Source: Phycisphaeraceae bacterium (GTDB lineage: Bacteria; Planctomycetota; Phycisphaerae; Phycisphaerales; UBA1924). Taken from it: 64,000 nucleotides of DNA. The notes beneath the pieces were generated by a model. That model saw only the letters and a list, made by a program, of their open reading frames with translations. It did no database searches and had not been told where the DNA came from. Position 1 is the first letter of the stretch. Every line of letters begins with the position of its first letter. A program made the position numbers and the translations under genes. Below, piece by piece: positions 1 to 8,544 of this stretch. The stretch covers positions 186,001-250,000 of the forward strand of contig JAHBWW010000004.1 in the NCBI GenBank assembly GCA_019636795.1, in the 5' to 3' direction.

Positions 1-293
1 TCAACACCAGCCGCGGCGAAGTAGTGGTCGAAGAGGCGCTCATCGAGGCGGTCAAGACCAAAGGCATCCGCGCCGCGCTCGATGTCTATCACAATCAGCC
101 CAAGGAACCGGCCGCACCGTGGACCTCGAAGGTCGCTCAGACCAGTGGCGTGTACGGTTCGCATCACTGCGGTGCGTCCACCGATCAGGCGCAGTTCGCC
201 GTGGCTGAGGAAGTCGTGCGCATTGTCAGCGAGCACATGTCAGGCGGCGAGTGGCTGCATCAGGTCAACGCGGCGAGCACGGCTCGTCGGTGA
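1..293 (+). CDS. serA: D-3-phosphoglycerate dehydrogenase, C-terminal part (5' end outside window)
   Basis: The frame is open from the window edge (NTSRGEVVVEEALIEA) to a TGA at 291-293. NTSRGEVV followed by ALDVYHNQP and a GSHHCGASTDQAQ stretch is the end of the catalytic/NAD-binding region of D-isomer-specific 2-hydroxyacid dehydrogenases; the His in GSHHCGAST sits where the family's catalytic His lies. The protein ends about 25 residues later, so no ACT regulatory domain follows and this would be a short SerA type. serC starts 70 bp downstream on the same strand, which supports the first step of phosphorylated serine synthesis rather than another 2-hydroxyacid dehydrogenase. The N-terminal part cannot be assessed. 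Confidence 0.85.
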   Translation, partial: NTSRGEVVVEEALIEAVKTKGIRAALDVYHNQPKEPAAPWTSKVAQTSGVYGSHHCGASTDQAQFAVAEEVVRIVSEHMSGGEWLHQVNAASTARR

Positions 294-362
294 GTGGGGC
301 GGATTCGAGCGACAACAACGACGCAGGCCGCGGCGCGGCGTCAGCATTCAGGGAGTGATTTC

Positions 363-1466
363 ATGAGCAAGCGTGTGTTCAACTTCTCGGCCGGCCCCGC
401 GTGTCTGCCGCCCAGCGTCATCAAGCAGGCCCAGGCCGACATTGTCGATATCTTCGGCTCGGGCATCGGCATTCTCGAGCACAGCCATCGCGGCAAGGTC
501 TTCGATCGCATCACGCACGAGACCGAGGCCGCCTGCCGCCAGATCGCCAATATCCCCGACTCCTACGCGGTGTTCTGGATGCAGGGCGGCGCGACGAGCC
601 AGTGCTACTTTGTGCCCGCCAATCTGCTCCCGGCCGATCGCACGGCCGACTATTTCGAGACCGGCAAGTGGGCGGAAGACTCGATCGCCGAGGCGCCGCT
701 CTATGGCACCTGCCACATCTGCGCTTCGAGCAAGGCGAGCAAGTACGACCACATCCCGGGCACCGCCGAGACGAAGTATTCGTCGAACCCTGCGTATGTT
801 CATTTCACCGCCAACAACACGATCATGGGCACGGAGTTCCGGTCCGAGCCTGCGGTGCCCGCGGGTTCGTTCCTGGTGTGCGATGCGTCGAGCAATATCT
901 TCAGCAGGCCGATCGATGTCACGAAGTACGGCCTGATCTACGCCGGAGCGCAGAAGAACCTGGGCCCGGCGGGCATCACGCTGGTCATTGCCCGCAAGGA
1001 TCTGATCGCCAGCCCCCCCCGCGAGCTGCCGAAGATGATGCAATATCGCCTGCATGCCGAAAAGGAAGGCCGCTACAACACGCCCCCGACCTTTGCGGTG
1101 TATCTCATGGGTCAGGTCTTCAAGTGGATCCTGGCCGAGGGCGGTCTGAAGGCGATGGAGGAGATCAACCGCGAGAAGGCGGCGGTTCTCTACGACTTCC
1201 TCGACAGCCAGGACTTTTATATCCCGCACGCCCGCAAGGATTCGCGCAGCATGATGAATTTTACATTCAAGTGCCCGACCCCGGAGCTTGACGCATTGTT
1301 CACCAGGCAGGCCGAGGCCCGCGGGCTTGACAGTCTTTCCGGGCATCGCTTCATCGGCGGCATGCGCGCGAGCATGTACAACGCCTTCCCGAAAGAAGGC
1401 GCGGTCGCGCTGGTCGAGTTCATGAAAGAGTTCGCGCGCCAGCACGCGGCAACGGCCAGCCGCTAG
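363..1466 (+). CDS. serC: phosphoserine aminotransferase (367 aa)
   Basis: Converts 3-phosphohydroxypyruvate and glutamate to phosphoserine with PLP, the second step of serine synthesis. It opens with VFNFSAGPACLP, the standard SerC N-terminus. WMQGGATSQ is the phosphate-binding segment, YAGAQKNLGPAG contains the PLP-binding Lys, and GLDSLSGHRFIGGMRASMYNA is the conserved C-terminal region. I start at the ATG at 363, where the family homology begins, preceded by an AGGGAG-like ribosome site; an upstream in-frame ATG at 294 adds only low-complexity sequence. Full family length. It lies 70 bp after the serA-like gene, so the two are probably co-transcribed. Confidence 0.97.
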   Translation: MSKRVFNFSAGPACLPPSVIKQAQADIVDIFGSGIGILEHSHRGKVFDRITHETEAACRQIANIPDSYAVFWMQGGATSQCYFVPANLLPADRTADYFETGKWAEDSIAEAPLYGTCHICASSKASKYDHIPGTAETKYSSNPAYVHFTANNTIMGTEFRSEPAVPAGSFLVCDASSNIFSRPIDVTKYGLIYAGAQKNLGPAGITLVIARKDLIASPPRELPKMMQYRLHAEKEGRYNTPPTFAVYLMGQVFKWILAEGGLKAMEEINREKAAVLYDFLDSQDFYIPHARKDSRSMMNFTFKCPTPELDALFTRQAEARGLDSLSGHRFIGGMRASMYNAFPKEGAVALVEFMKEFARQHAATASR

Positions 1467-1510
1467 GGCCAGCAACTGATCGCGCCGCGTCCGGCGAACC
1501 CCGCGCGCAA

Positions 1511-1537
1511 CGCGGGCCGGATCGAGTCCGGCCCGCG
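1511..1537. terminator. strong hairpin after serC, no T-tract
   Basis: An 11-bp perfect GC-rich stem (CGCGGGCCGGA / TCCGGCCCGCG) with a TCGAG loop starts 45 bp after the serC stop. There is no T-run on either side, so it may be a factor-dependent terminator or a 3'-end stabilising stem. Confidence 0.55.
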
Positions 1538-1567
1538 CTAACACGACTCAGGTTGGTTGCGGCGATG

Positions 1568-1714
1568 TCAGGCCGCGTAGGTCAGCCCGGGCAGGTTGGG
1601 CGTCGTGCTGCTGGCGCTGCTGGTGAATGTGCTGGCGCCGGTGCCGAAGTAAACGACGGTGGGGTCGCTCGGGCTGCTGGCTCCGCCCGAGCGGATGGCC
1701 ACGACGTGATACAC
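1568..1714 (-). CDS. small ORF resembling the tail of a fibronectin III-like domain (48 aa)
   Basis: On the minus strand a GTG at 1714 follows TAAGGAG with an 8-nt gap, and the frame runs to a TGA at 1568. The product begins VYHVVAIRSGGASSPSD, which looks like the last strands of a fibronectin type III-like domain, then continues as a Ser/Thr/Ala-rich tail ending LPGLTYAA. An in-frame TAA just upstream of the GTG prevents any longer product. It may be a decayed end of a larger surface-protein gene or a chance ORF. No function is assigned. Confidence 0.3.
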   Translation of the reverse strand: MYHVVAIRSGGASSPSDPTVVYFGTGASTFTSSASSTTPNLPGLTYAA

Positions 1715-1926
1715 GGCGTTGGCTCCTTACGGAAAAAAGGTTGTCGTCCGCAGTGATGTCGTCGGCTTTCCGGCCCGACTTGAGCGTGCACAGCGTGCAA
1801 TTGGTACTCTCCGGCGCGGCCTGAGCGGCCTTCCCCCCGGTTGCAGCGGCGGGCGGGCGCAAAAATATGTGCGTCTGCTGCGTACAGCAACAGGAAATCT
1901 CGCTTGATCGAATAGACTGGAACGTG

Positions 1927-4900
1927 ATGACCGAGCACGACCCCAACCCGATGCAAGCCCCCGAGACCGGCGCAACGTCTGCCGAGAGGCAGCAGGTCCC
2001 CGCCGTAGTCCGGCGGCCGCTCAGATTGTGGAGCAAGCGGGGGGGCTGGCTCATGCAGAGCCATCCGATGCCGAAACTGGCCGCTGTGCTGGTTGCGTTG
2101 CCGATTCTGCTGCTGTTTCCCGGCCTGCCGCTGCTGCTGATGATGCGCGGGCTGGCGTGGGATCTGGCAAACCTGTGGCAGGAGCATCGCACGCTGTGCC
2201 TGATCGGCGTGCCGCTGGCGGTGATCGCGCTGCAGGCGATCGCGGCGGCGTTTATGCTGTCGCGGCGCAGCGGCAACGCGGGCGTGCGACCACTCGGGCC
2301 GCGCTCGCTGGCGGCCCACGGCGCGGTGGGCGCGATCTGGATGCTCGGCAACGTCACCCTCGGCGTGGTGGACAACCGCGTGCACGACTATCTCTCGGGC
2401 GCCCAGCCGACGGTGCGCGAGTTTTACCGCAATCACGACGGAGCCGCGCTCGCGGGCCGCACCGTGCGCATGGTGCTGCTGCGCGAGCGCGAAGCGAGCC
2501 GCGGCGAAGCAGACCGGGCGGCGCTGGCGGCCATGGCGAAGATCATGCCCGAAGCGTGGGTCCAGCTCGTCGACGCGCAGGCGGCCGCTGCCGGCGCGGC
2601 GGACTCAAGCGAGAGCGCGACGACGGCACGCGGCGACACCGCGGGCGCGGATGCGAACGCATCGTCGTCGCTCATCGGCGGCGAGAACAGCGTCGATGAG
2701 CCGCTGCTGTCGGTGTTTCTGTTCGATCGCGGGCAGCCCGCGATGGATCCGGCCCGCTGGGGCGCGGTGCTCGACCGATTGTGCGCCGCGCGCGGCGTCG
2801 AGCCGCTCTCGGGCGCGGTCCGCGAGCGCGCGGCGCAGCGCCTGACCGACACCTTCGGCCTCAGCCTGCGCGAAGCACTCAAGCACGCCTGGAAAACCGG
2901 CGACAAGGCCTGGCCCGCGCTGGTCATCGACATGCAGACGCTGGCTCTGGAGCGCATTCGCAGCGCGATTGACGAGCAGAGCGTCGAATGGCGCACAGAG
3001 TTCGCCGCCCTGCACGGCTCGATGGCGGGTCTGAAGCGCGAACTGGCCACTCTGTCGGAGCAGCAGCGCGACAACCACCGTCAGGTCATCGACCGCCTGA
3101 TGCGACTGGAAGAAAAGATCGACGCGATGGCGCGCACGCTGGACCGGATCGAACAGATCGCGGGAGAAACCCGGCAGGAAGCGGCGGCGGCTCGCCACGA
3201 GGCCGCGGCAACGCGGGCCGAGGTTGCGCTGCTGCGCGAAGATTTCGCCCGCGTGGCCAGCGCTCTGAGCGCGGTCAGCAGCGGCGAGGGCGCGCCCACG
3301 CCGCAGATCACGCCGGACATGGCCGAGCCGATCCGGCGCTTGCTCGCCTTCGGCGATCCGATCGACAAGGCGCTGGCCTTGATCGCTTCTGTCAAGCGGC
3401 CGTACACCGATGCGACATGGACAGAGGCCGATGCGTTTCTGGCCCAGGCAAACCTGTGGCGGGCCAGCGGTGTGGACTGGACAGACGACAGTGCATACCG
3501 GTATCAGATCGTGCAGGGCGAACGGCGTCGCTTCGACGACGACCCGGACGGGGCCGCGCCTTTTTATAAGGCCGCGCTGGTGTTGCGACCGGGCGATCCG
3601 ATGGCGACGATCCGCCTCGCGCTGGTGCTCAAGGACAGCCGGGCGGTGGATCATGGCGATCGCCTGCGTCAGGCGCTCGCGCTGCTCGACGGACTGCTCG
3701 AACGGCCCGATGAGCTGGACGAATCCACGCTCGCGGTCGTGTGCAACAACCGCTCGGGCATTCTCGGCAACCTCGGTCGCCACGTCGAGGCCCTCGAAGC
3801 CATCGACCGCGCCATCGCGATCAGCCTCATGCACTTCGCGCCCGATCATCCGAGCCTCGCGACGATGCACTCGAACCGCGCGAACATCCTCAGCGACCTC
3901 GGTCGCCACGCCGAGGCCCTCGAAGCCATCGACCGCGCCATCGCGATCAGCCTCATGCACTTCGCGCCCGATCACCCGACGCTCGCGACGAGCCACTCGA
4001 ACCGCGCGAACATCCTCGGCAACCTCGGTCGCCACGCCGAGGCCCTCGAAGCCATCGACTACGCCATCGAGATCAACCGCCAGCACTTCCCGTCCGATCA
4101 CCCGGACATCGCGACCCGCCACTCGAACCGCTCACTCATCCTCCGCAACCTCGGCCGCCTTGCCGAGGCTCTCGAAGCCATCGACCGCGCCATCGAGATC
4201 GACCTCTTGCACTTTCCGCCCGATCACCCGACGCTCGCGACGAGCCACTCGAACCGCTCGAACATCCTGGGTGACCTCGGCCGTCACGCCGAGGCTCTCG
4301 AAGCCATCGACCGCGCCATCGAGATCTTCCTGACGCACTTCCCGCCCGACCACCCGACGCTTGCGACCCGCCACTCGAACCGGGCGAACATCCTGGGTGA
4401 CCTCGGCCGTCACGCCGAGGCTCTCGAAGCCATCGACCGCGCCATCGAGATCGACCTCTTGCACTTCCCGCCCGACCACCCGACCCTCGCGACGATGCAC
4501 TCGAACCGCGCGAATATCCTCAAGGTCCTCGGCCGCTACGCCGAGGCCCTCGAAGCCGTCGACAGGGCCATCGAGATCTTCCTGACGCACTTCCCGCCCG
4601 ATCATCCGAGCCTCGCGACGATGCACTCGAACCGTGCAAACATCCTCGGCGACCTCGGTCGCCATGACGAGGCCCTCACGGCCATCGACCGCGCCATCGA
4701 ATTACAACTCCAGCACTTCCCGCCCGATCACCCGAGCCTCGCGACGATGCACTCGAACCGCGCATTCATACTCCATACCTCGAAAAGGATGGACGAGGCG
4801 GTCGAGGCGATGCAGCGGGCGATGGTGATCGTCGATGCCTTCGAGCACACGCGAGGCTTCTCGTTGCGGGGCCGAGAGATCATGGTGTATTGGCTCTCTC

Positions 4901-5070
4901 AGAACGGACAACCGGAGCGGGCGATCGAGGCAATGGCCGAACTGCTGGCGCGGGCTGAGGACTGGCTCGGGCCGGATGATGAGCAAACGATCAGGCACCG
5001 GACCAAACTTGAAGAATTGCGGGCCGAGCAGGCCGCATCGCCTGGCGCGTCGGACCCGGAGCAACCCTGA
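1927..5070 (+). CDS. membrane-anchored tetratricopeptide-repeat protein (1047 aa)
   Basis: Order of parts from the chosen ATG at 1927: a soluble head of about 45 residues; two or three hydrophobic segments at roughly 50-180; an Ala-rich linker; a coiled-coil region near residues 345-440 (QQRDNHRQVIDRLMRLEEKI); then a C-terminal repeat domain from about 608. The repeats are 42 residues (126 bp) of the form NRANILGDLGRHAEALEAID with a HFPPDHPTLAT linker, typical of kinesin-light-chain-like TPRs. Eight units are very similar at DNA level and a ninth is diverged. TPR arrays are protein-binding scaffolds, so a membrane-tethered interaction platform is inferred. An upstream in-frame ATG at 1867 is possible but less likely, since the following residues look non-coding. 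No neighbour suggests a partner. Confidence 0.85.
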   Translation: MTEHDPNPMQAPETGATSAERQQVPAVVRRPLRLWSKRGGWLMQSHPMPKLAAVLVALPILLLFPGLPLLLMMRGLAWDLANLWQEHRTLCLIGVPLAVIALQAIAAAFMLSRRSGNAGVRPLGPRSLAAHGAVGAIWMLGNVTLGVVDNRVHDYLSGAQPTVREFYRNHDGAALAGRTVRMVLLREREASRGEADRAALAAMAKIMPEAWVQLVDAQAAAAGAADSSESATTARGDTAGADANASSSLIGGENSVDEPLLSVFLFDRGQPAMDPARWGAVLDRLCAARGVEPLSGAVRERAAQRLTDTFGLSLREALKHAWKTGDKAWPALVIDMQTLALERIRSAIDEQSVEWRTEFAALHGSMAGLKRELATLSEQQRDNHRQVIDRLMRLEEKIDAMARTLDRIEQIAGETRQEAAAARHEAAATRAEVALLREDFARVASALSAVSSGEGAPTPQITPDMAEPIRRLLAFGDPIDKALALIASVKRPYTDATWTEADAFLAQANLWRASGVDWTDDSAYRYQIVQGERRRFDDDPDGAAPFYKAALVLRPGDPMATIRLALVLKDSRAVDHGDRLRQALALLDGLLERPDELDESTLAVVCNNRSGILGNLGRHVEALEAIDRAIAISLMHFAPDHPSLATMHSNRANILSDLGRHAEALEAIDRAIAISLMHFAPDHPTLATSHSNRANILGNLGRHAEALEAIDYAIEINRQHFPSDHPDIATRHSNRSLILRNLGRLAEALEAIDRAIEIDLLHFPPDHPTLATSHSNRSNILGDLGRHAEALEAIDRAIEIFLTHFPPDHPTLATRHSNRANILGDLGRHAEALEAIDRAIEIDLLHFPPDHPTLATMHSNRANILKVLGRYAEALEAVDRAIEIFLTHFPPDHPSLATMHSNRANILGDLGRHDEALTAIDRAIELQLQHFPPDHPSLATMHSNRAFILHTSKRMDEAVEAMQRAMVIVDAFEHTRGFSLRGREIMVYWLSQNGQPERAIEAMAELLARAEDWLGPDDEQTIRHRTKLEELRAEQAASPGASDPEQP
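3748..4755 (+). repeat. eight tandem 126-bp coding repeats (TPR units)
   Basis: Units start at 3748, 3874, 4000, 4126, 4252, 4378, 4504 and 4630. Long identical stretches such as CTCGAAGCCATCGACCGCGC recur in most units, so the array is far more similar in DNA than protein function requires. This suggests recent duplication or gene conversion. Copy number may vary between strains and may be mis-assembled from short reads. Confidence 0.9.
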
Positions 5071-5186
5071 CCGCTCGCGCCGCGCTGGCGGGCTGCGGGG
5101 CCGCGTGCTTTGGCTGCTTTGCGCTGCGTCGGTGCCGCAGGCCGCTGCGACGGGGCGGCCTCGTCGGCTGCGCGTCGCAGCATCCG

Positions 5187-5709
5187 GTGCATTCGTCTTT
5201 GGACACAGTGCATTCGTCTTTGAACTCGGTGCAACCGGTTTTGAACATGGTCCAACCACGCGCGGGGGCGGGCGCTCTCGGCCCTTGTTCATCTCCTCTT
5301 TCTTCCCCTTCTTCCCGCTCAGCGATGCGGAGTGCGAGCCGGGCACCACGAACAGAACGCTGGCGGCACAATGGAGGCGCACAAACTGGCATAGGCCGAG
5401 AAAAACCGCGTCCGGGCGCGAAGAACGCCGAGCGGACCGTGCGGTGCGCCGATCGTGCGCCTCGCCGCGTCCGAATAGGCGCTCGCCGCGGTCATAATTC
5501 CTCTCGCCGAGTTCATAATTCCTCGCTCCGCGGTCATAATTCCGCGCGTCAACATGAGGTTGACGCGCTCCCCGATGAAGTTGACACGCGTCAAGATGAA
5601 GTTGACGCGCTCCCCGATGGCCGCAAAGCGCGTTCCGATAAAGGTGGTGCGCGTCTCGAAGGCAGTTCCGCGCGTCCCGATAAAGTTGACGCGCCTCCCG
5701 ATCACCCTC
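5187..5709. repeat. gene-free stretch with 21-bp-period degenerate tandem repeats
   Basis: The interval 5071-5816 holds no gene I can support. Three units with a 21-bp period lie at 5187-5249 (GTGCATTCGTCTTT...). A longer array of about twelve units runs 5463-5709, built on words such as GGTCATAATTCC, GTTGACGCG, CTCCCCGATGAAG and CGCGTCAA. Each unit differs from the next but keeps the 21-bp phase, so several reading frames on both strands stay open as heptapeptide repeats. I treat those frames as by-products of the repeat. Spurious overlapping ORFs here should not be annotated. Confidence 0.75.
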
Positions 5710-5816
5710 ACCACAGCACCCGGCGGCTCAGGGCGCATCGTTCGCCTTGCGATTGAACCCGGCGCTGCGGTCATCGGGCGCAGGACCGCAGCGGCGTCGA
5801 TCGCGGCCAGGCGCGT

Positions 5817-8105
5817 TTACGGGCAGCCCGCGCTGAAGGCCGCCAGGTAGGCCGAGACATCGAAGAAGTCGAACAGTCCGTCACCATTGAAGTCGGCGGC
5901 GGGATTCTGCGCGGCATAGGCCGCCAGGAAGGCCTGCACATCGAAGAAATCCAGCGTGCCATCCCCCGTCATGTCCGCCGGGCATGGCAGGCACGACACC
6001 GCGATGTACAAACCCGGCGAACCGATCTCGCCTGTTGCCGACGCGTACGAGCCGAACACGTCTCCGGCGGCCGACAGCACCCACGCATCGATCGCATTGG
6101 CGCCCAGCGACTCGCGGCAGACCTGCCCGCTGATGTTCTGGGTGCGGATGGTGCCTGCAAAAGTCTGGTCGCCGTAGTCCAGCCTGTCGATGAGCGCGCC
6201 TGCGCTGTCATAGAGATGAATCTGGTCGTTGCGACCGAGGTTGTTGCCGCTGACAGCGCCCAGTTGGCCCAGGATGGCGACCTGCGGGTCGATGTTCCAT
6301 GCGGACCTGAAAGACACGGCGTCGGATTCGGTGATGATGACCGACGCGCCGGGCTGCACGATGCCCAGCGGGGACAGATCGAACGCGCCCGCGACGGCAT
6401 GATCGTCATCCATGCTCCAGCCGGAGAGATCGATCGGCAGCGCGGAGCGATTGGTCAGCTCGACAAACTCGCCCGACGTGCCCGAGTACATGAACTCGGT
6501 GATGCGCATGCCCGGCGCAGCGGGCACACCGAACTGCAGCACCGCCGGACCGCGCTCAGCCAGCGCCGGAGCGAAGGTCAGGGACGAAAACGCGTTGCCC
6601 GCAGTCGCCGCGACGTAATACTCGACCCGTTCGCCGCCGTTTGCCGGCACCGGGAGCACCGCTCCGTACACCCCGTCGCCCGCCGCTCCGTCGCCGGAGA
6701 GCCCGTCGTCGGCCATCATGGTGCGCGCAAAGACCCCGCTCTGGCCCACGCGCCAGAACAGTTCGACCTGCGTGACCGGACTGCCCGCCGAGAGCGCCTG
6801 GGCGCTGATCGTCACGACATCGCCGGGAAGCGGGGCGTCATCGGAGGCCGCCACGTCCGACACAATCGGACCCGAGGCCATCAACTCGCTGCTCGTGGCC
6901 AGAAAAGCGGCCCTCTGATTCACGAACTGCTCAAGCCCGACGATCGAGCCGCCCGCAAGCCCGGCGTAGGGCATCGTGACCGTGGACGTGAAGTTGTTCT
7001 GGAACAGCGTGTAGGAGTACAACTTCTTCGGGTCGGCCTGCACGTGCGCATCGATGAGCGTGCGCAGGGTCGTGAACTCGGCTCCGAAGTGCGACCAGTT
7101 GAGCTGCGCGGCCGCGGTGCGGTAATGGGCCATGTAGCGCTGACGCAACTGGGACACGGCCAGCACCCGGCTGAGCACGGGGCGGCTGGTGTTCGTGAAA
7201 TTCCGCGTCACCGACCACGAAGTCTGCGTAAACGTCTCGTTGGCGTCGCGCTGGAGCAGATGCATGCGACCATCGAGCGGGTCGGTGTAGGTCATGAAGT
7301 CGCAACCCTTGTTCACGTACGAGTCGTCGTCGGTCAGCAGGTTCTCGAGCACGACCGACCAGATCGAAGGATCGATCGCAAACACCTGGTCGATGTTTGG
7401 CCAGGTCGCGAGCGGCTCATTGGTCAGGGCGTTGCAGACCGCGATGAGCGAACCGAGCGGATCGGCCAGCCCGCCGTCGTTCTGGATCTCATACCCCGCG
7501 TAATTCGCCGGGTTGGTGCCGTTATAGCGCAGCCCGGGGCCGTTCGGGTTGTTCGCGCAGCGGATCCGCAGCCCGTCGGCGTTGGTAAAAAAGTCGCGGA
7601 GCATCGTTTTGTCCGGCTGCTGCACGTTGACATACACCCCCCAGTTCGCCCCGTTGAGCGTGACGAGCGCATGATTGGCCCGGGGATTGGGAATGTACTG
7701 AGCGACGAAGTTGTTGTAGACCACTTCGCGGCAGAAGGTCGGGTCGCGGAAACCATTGTTCAGGTTGATCGTGTCATACCCGAGCAGGTCCTGATCCGAG
7801 TGCACATGATCCATCTTGATTTTGAGGCTGAACTTCTCACTGCCCGCAGGAAGCCCCGTATACGACGTGTTGCCGCGGATCCGCACGCCCACATCGGGAT
7901 ACACGGTGCCGTCGACTTCCAGATCGGCCAGGATCAGCGTCTCCGAGATGTAGTTGTTGCGCAGCAGCGTCAGCCAGTTCGCATCATGGAAGCTCAGGTT
8001 GAACGACCGCAGGGTCGCGGTGTCGTACAGATCCTGTGCAGCAGCCACCGACGACGACAAAGTGACCGCAACGACCGCGCTGGCGGCAGCAAACCTCAAT
8101 GACAT
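5817..8105 (-). CDS. secreted CotH-family protein with lamin-tail domain and GC-type dockerin tail (762 aa)
   Basis: The start at 8105 follows GGGAGAAG and gives a clean Sec signal peptide (residues 1-23, cut after VAAA). Residues about 30-430 match CotH spore-coat-kinase-like proteins: the RIRGNTSY and FSLKIKMDH motifs, and LLQRDANETF near 284-293 in the position of the catalytic acidic motif. A region near 490-570 with GDGAAGDGVYGA looks like a beta-sandwich. Residues about 575-700 (MRITEFMYSG, GEFVELTNRS, IDLSGWSM) form a lamin-tail domain. The C-terminus (about 707-762) has two D-x-N/T-G-D-G loops, each followed by DFFDV, and ends in GCP: a GC-type dockerin-like tail. It probably acts outside the cytoplasm. 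Substrate unknown. Confidence 0.88.
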   Translation of the reverse strand: MSLRFAAASAVVAVTLSSSVAAAQDLYDTATLRSFNLSFHDANWLTLLRNNYISETLILADLEVDGTVYPDVGVRIRGNTSYTGLPAGSEKFSLKIKMDHVHSDQDLLGYDTINLNNGFRDPTFCREVVYNNFVAQYIPNPRANHALVTLNGANWGVYVNVQQPDKTMLRDFFTNADGLRIRCANNPNGPGLRYNGTNPANYAGYEIQNDGGLADPLGSLIAVCNALTNEPLATWPNIDQVFAIDPSIWSVVLENLLTDDDSYVNKGCDFMTYTDPLDGRMHLLQRDANETFTQTSWSVTRNFTNTSRPVLSRVLAVSQLRQRYMAHYRTAAAQLNWSHFGAEFTTLRTLIDAHVQADPKKLYSYTLFQNNFTSTVTMPYAGLAGGSIVGLEQFVNQRAAFLATSSELMASGPIVSDVAASDDAPLPGDVVTISAQALSAGSPVTQVELFWRVGQSGVFARTMMADDGLSGDGAAGDGVYGAVLPVPANGGERVEYYVAATAGNAFSSLTFAPALAERGPAVLQFGVPAAPGMRITEFMYSGTSGEFVELTNRSALPIDLSGWSMDDDHAVAGAFDLSPLGIVQPGASVIITESDAVSFRSAWNIDPQVAILGQLGAVSGNNLGRNDQIHLYDSAGALIDRLDYGDQTFAGTIRTQNISGQVCRESLGANAIDAWVLSAAGDVFGSYASATGEIGSPGLYIAVSCLPCPADMTGDGTLDFFDVQAFLAAYAAQNPAADFNGDGLFDFFDVSAYLAAFSAGCP

Positions 8106-8544
8106 GATGCTTCTCCCTCGCAAAACTCGACAACACTCGAACCAACACGCTGCCCCGGTCAGCCCGAGGCTCAACGCCGCCGGCCCGGCTTCGATTGCAA
8201 AGAAATCTTCACACTTCGCGTGCGGGCCATCATACCCCCGCGCGGCGCCGGTCGGTCTTTGTTTCGACTCGTGGTCGCACAAGGCCGCCCTGTCCGAAGG
8301 CACGATCGGGGCGATGACGCAAACCTCCAGTCAATCGTGCCTCACCGCGCGGCCAAGAGAAGGAGAAAAGAGGACAAAGAAGAGTTCTGCGCGCTCTGGC
8401 ACCCGTGTCGCGCTACCGGGCATCGAAATGGCCGATTTGTCTTGCATCGCCGCCGCGCCGGGGGTATGCTGGCCGGACGCGAGCAGCGGCGGCCGTGGGG
8501 AATGTCTCCTCGGGTTGTGGTTGCGCAAACCCTGGAGAACGACC
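8106..8544. promoter_or_regulatory. divergent intergenic region between two secreted-protein genes
   Basis: This 439-bp gap separates two divergently transcribed genes and must hold both promoters. A purine-rich run (8354-8388, AGAGAAGGAGAAAAGAGGAC) is visible. I see no clear -35/-10 pair and no supported gene. Confidence 0.4.

Noticed and set aside
5319-5850. ORFs of 98-189 codons in the 5-kb repeat region
   Set aside because: Same cause: heptapeptide patterns from 21-bp periodicity, mutually overlapping on both strands.
6216-8102. 628-codon plus-strand ORF inside the CotH gene
   Set aside because: Antisense shadow of a well-supported gene in GC-rich DNA; no motif and strongly Arg/Val/Gly-biased composition.
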